Source: Byssochlamys sp. IMV 00236
Taxonomy: Eukaryota; Ascomycota; Eurotiomycetes; Eurotiales; Thermoascaceae
Direction of reading: 5' to 3'
Length of the DNA stretch: 11,653 nucleotides
Assembly: GCA_001931875.2 (NCBI GenBank)
Contig: MSJH02000728.1
Coordinates: forward strand, 1-11,653
Below the pieces are notes generated by a model that was not told the origin of the DNA, made no database searches, and saw only the letters and a list, made by a program, of their open reading frames with translations. A program made the position numbers and the translations under genes. How positions within the stretch are numbered: position 1 is the first letter of the stretch; each line of letters opens with the position of its first letter. This document shows positions 8,890-11,653 of this stretch, in pieces.

Positions 8890-10051
8890 ATGAAAGATAA
8901 TCAACAAGATTGCTCTTTATCCATTGAGCTTTTACCTGAATTTGGTTGGTCCATTAAAGATACTCCTGCATATGGACCTGGCTCTGTATTTCAAGGTATT
9001 ATAACGTAATTTCATTATACTCATTTTTACTAACAATGAAATAGGCCACGTCAAATTACAACTTGTAAAAGATATTCCTATTGAAAGCATCCGACTTGCT
9101 TTCTATGCTATCGAACGCGTCCCTCCCTATGACATCCACTTTGGTACAGTTCGCGCTATTAAAAACACATTATTCAGTATTCAGTACACACTCTGGGATC
9201 ACAACAAGGACAGAGTGCTCAATCTCGAAGAAGACCGAAGCACGAGCTTCCCATTCACAATCCAAATGCCTATGGTCCAATTTCCTCCTACCTTCAACCA
9301 TACCCTCTATCAATGCAGCTTTCAACTTATGGCTATTATCAACACCTCTTCAGGCATGATCAAGCATGAGCAGCCCGTGATCTGCATGCCTTTTGTCGAG
9401 ACACGTCTTCTCAAGACCCCCTTAATGTTGTCTGCGGGTAAATCAAATTTAACAGCTCAGCTTAAAATGACGGCGACCGACTTCGTTCCGGGTGATCTCA
9501 TACCCTTAACACTCCACGTGGGAAGCCTTTCCCCAAATAAAAAGACCCAATACGTCACTGTACAACTGAAGCTCATTCAAAGTGTGAACGTTAAAGTGTT
9601 TGATGACATGCCATGCACAGACAAGATCATCGCATCAGCATCACATAAACTACTATTGATCCCTACACCTTCCGGATCCTTCTGCGACGGCGAACTTACT
9701 CTTCAGCTTCCACCTGATCTAACGCCTTCTTGTGAATATGGTAAAATAGCGAATGTCACATATCGACTGCAAGTGTCTGTGGAGCAAAAAGGTCCGATGG
9801 GCGGCATTTGGAACTATTTTGCAAATTTTGAGGATATTCCAGTGGTTGTTGGTACCCTAGGTTACGGTATCCGAGTTTCGGACGAGTTCACAGCATATGA
9901 TCAATATCAGCTTAATGAAGAAGGTCGGTTGGCGGATATACCTGTACCAAAATTTATGAAGTCTATTGAATATGAAGATGCTTTACCACTCTATGATTCC
10001 ACTCGTTTACCAGATTATGATGCAGCCTGTACACCTCTTATGATATGCTAA
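8890..10051 (+). CDS. Alpha-arrestin-like (ARRDC/ART-type) protein, two exons
   Basis: Probable trafficking adaptor linking membrane proteins to ubiquitin ligase. Exons: 8890-8995 and 9045-10051; the 49-bp intron has a perfect TACTAAC branch site. The product has 370 residues. The arrestin N-domain spans about 8-150: YGPGSVFQGHVKLQL (28-42) is the typical G..V.G.V.L strand pair and FPFTIQMPMVQFPPTF (104-119) the typical FPF...P...PP.F motif. The C-domain spans about 165-310: LTAQLKMTATDFVPGDLIPL (171-190) is its opening strand pair. The C-tail has LPLY (349-352) and LPDY (357-360), resembling PPxY motifs for Nedd4/Rsp5-type WW domains but with Leu for the first Pro. No membrane segment. Assignment to a specific yeast ART is not possible; beta-arrestin phosphate-sensor features are not evident. 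Confidence 0.9.
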
Positions 10052-11653
10052 TCTTATGTCCCTCACTCTCATTCTATCTTACATTATCTCTCTTTTGCAT
10101 TATCATTACCATTACATTATTTATTTCTGTCATTTGTACATAATATCATGCTTTTTATTTATTTATAGATTATAATAAAGGTTAAATTTGCTCAATCATA
10201 CAATCCCTCTTTTTTTCTTTTGGTCATCCTTCGATCTGTGATTTATTTGTTACCAGAGCCACGTTTCATCCATAAATAACAGCATTCTTTACCTATATGG
10301 ATTTTCAATTGTACATGAGCTATTATCACGTGTAGTTCACCCATTCTATTGTGTTCTACATGAAAAAATTTTTAGAGCCTGAGGTTACACTTGGCATTCG
10401 CTTGGGCCAAGAACTGGACTCTCTTCTATAAAAAATTTATTTTTTTGCTTGAATGCAGAATAATTATTCACCTGATATAAACAATATAGGTTGCATGTAA
10501 CCGTAATTAATTGCTACACACATTATAATGTAAAAAAAGGGTGCAGATCGCATGGTGAGCCCTGTGATATGGATTCATCGTCCTAACTGCTATCTGTCTT
10601 GACCAAATCTTCTCTTTCTTGCATATAAACAAGAATCATCAAGTAATTCAACTTTTGTGCTGAGCAATCAGAAGGTCTACAAGTTTGCAAAACTTAAAAG
10701 CGATGTAGTCCGAACAACGGAAAAGAACGGCGAATATTGTCAAAGCTCCTACCCATTTAGGTTAAAGAAGAGAATAGAGGTCAACACAAGTTCTTCATCA
10801 GAGGATCCGAGGAAATATTAAATACACACTCCCTATTGCGATGCATACATATAAATGCATTTCCGTATTTTACTTGACAATTGTACACCAACCTTACAGG
10901 AAGCATTTACGAAGGAATAAACCGGATTATGTTGAGATCCGTGATTTAGGTAATGTGCCAGTTCTTTCCTCCGAATAGTCTCTTTGGTTTATCCGCCGTT
11001 GAGGAATCTATTGGAGCCCTTTACTCCACTAACGACACTCCTCAAAGTAGCTGTCGTGTTTGATTACTGTCTACCTCAATGTTGCTTGATCCGTATACTT
11101 TCTCTCCGCTCAAATTACTATGCCAGCACGCATGATTCGCTATTTTTTACTTTTTCTTCTCTCAACTTTGAATAAAGAATAGTAATTGTTGGCTATTAAC
11201 TCCTATTGTGCTTTTATACATAAGTATCAGGAGTATTTCAATAGCGTTTTGTTGAATTCGACGCTTTCCGCTTCTAGAATCAAAAGAAGAAAAAACTTTG
11301 ATTATCTTTGTGGAGATGGAGACTTGGTCTGGTAACCAAAGAAAAGTGTAATAAAAAATACCACCATTTAAACAAGGTGAACACTACATACACCAGAAAA
11401 TGCACAAGAAAATAAGCTAGTACTACGGACGCTTTTTCTAGGCACTACTTATGTTGTCACTATACAACTTCATATTACCAAAGCCTCTGCCTAACCTAAG
11501 GCTGTCCAGTTCACTCTCTCTGACATAAAATGTGAATTACGCGTGTCCTTGCATCTTTGTTAATAGACTGATAACATAAAATTAGAATAAATACATCAAT
11601 AACAATATTTCTTTTTTATCTCTCTCTTTTTCTTGAAAAGAAACACAAAACCA
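10052..11653. other. 1.6-kb right-end region without a supportable gene
   Basis: After the arrestin 3' end I find only short open stretches on the + strand: about 10603-10821 (no ATG), 10841-10978 (45 residues), 10953-11063 (36 residues) and 10984-11175. They overlap in different frames, have no recognised motif, and are of a size that chance gives in this base composition. The region is somewhat less AT-rich around 10640-11130, so a decayed element or a noncoding transcript is possible. CACGTG at 10328-10333 and the palindrome GAATAATTATTC at 10458-10469 are minor sites. The last 60 bases (pyrimidine tract then AAACACAAAACCA) look like the leader of a gene beyond the window. Confidence 0.5.
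10174..10179 (+). terminator. Probable poly(A) signal of arrestin-like gene
   Basis: AATAAA 123 bases after the stop. Upstream, TGTACATA at 10135-10142 matches the PUF-protein consensus UGUANAUA in the expected 3' UTR. Confidence 0.5.

Noticed and set aside
9081..9359. 92-codon open frame inside the arrestin-like gene
   Set aside because: Out of frame with the clear arrestin domain sequence that covers the same bases.
10328..10333. CACGTG E-box as a regulatory site
   Set aside because: A single six-base palindrome far from any identified start; too little to support a call.
10603..11175. Possible decayed gene or transposon fragment made of overlapping short open frames
   Set aside because: Stretches of this length are expected by chance here, they share no frame, no start-to-stop gene or known domain emerges, and I saw no terminal repeats or target-site duplication.

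Overview
The window is a eukaryotic, very probably fungal, chromosome segment with AT-rich spacers. It has intronless core-histone genes with strongly biased codons, short introns (mostly 44-95 bp, GT...AG, two with perfect TACTAAC branch sites) and AATAAA-type 3' signals. H3 shows the fungal-style tail (no Cys110, C-terminal RLRGERS) and both H2A copies end in SQEL. A TMEM164-type gene and an RBM5/RBM10-type gene beside fungal-style histones suggest an early-diverging fungus, most likely Mucoromycota/Mucorales. That placement is inference.

Left half (1-4.5 kb): a five-gene core-histone cluster without H1. H2A copy 1 (+) begins exactly at base 1. A divergent H4(-)/H3(+) pair shares 544 bp of promoter DNA, and a divergent H2A copy 2(-)/H2B(+) pair shares 421 bp. 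All four promoters inside the window have a TATA box, and CGCG-containing motifs lie in both shared spacers. The two H2A genes are in inverted orientation, differ by one silent base over 396, and have unrelated flanks.

Middle (4.6-8.7 kb): three intron-containing housekeeping genes whose exons I rebuilt from domain continuity. They are an RS-RRM-RanBP2 zinc finger-RRM splicing factor of the RBM5/RBM10 group (six exons, minus strand), a TMEM164-family multipass membrane protein (four exons), and the spliceosome protein CWC15 (four exons, with only the ATG in the first coding exon). The first two are divergent, with 105 bp between start codons.

Right part (8.9-11.65 kb): an alpha-arrestin-like protein (two exons) ending in two LPxY motifs, then about 1.6 kb in which I can support no gene.

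The themes are chromatin packaging (histones) and pre-mRNA splicing (RBM5/10-like, CWC15); the membrane-lipid enzyme-like and arrestin genes look like ordinary neighbours. I see no mobile element, CRISPR array, gene cluster for a new pathway, or other undescribed system. The most useful observations are the H2A homogenisation, two in-frame stop-free introns that simple ORF calling would translate, the domain-poor RBM5/10 relative, and shared regulatory motifs in the histone promoters and 3' regions.
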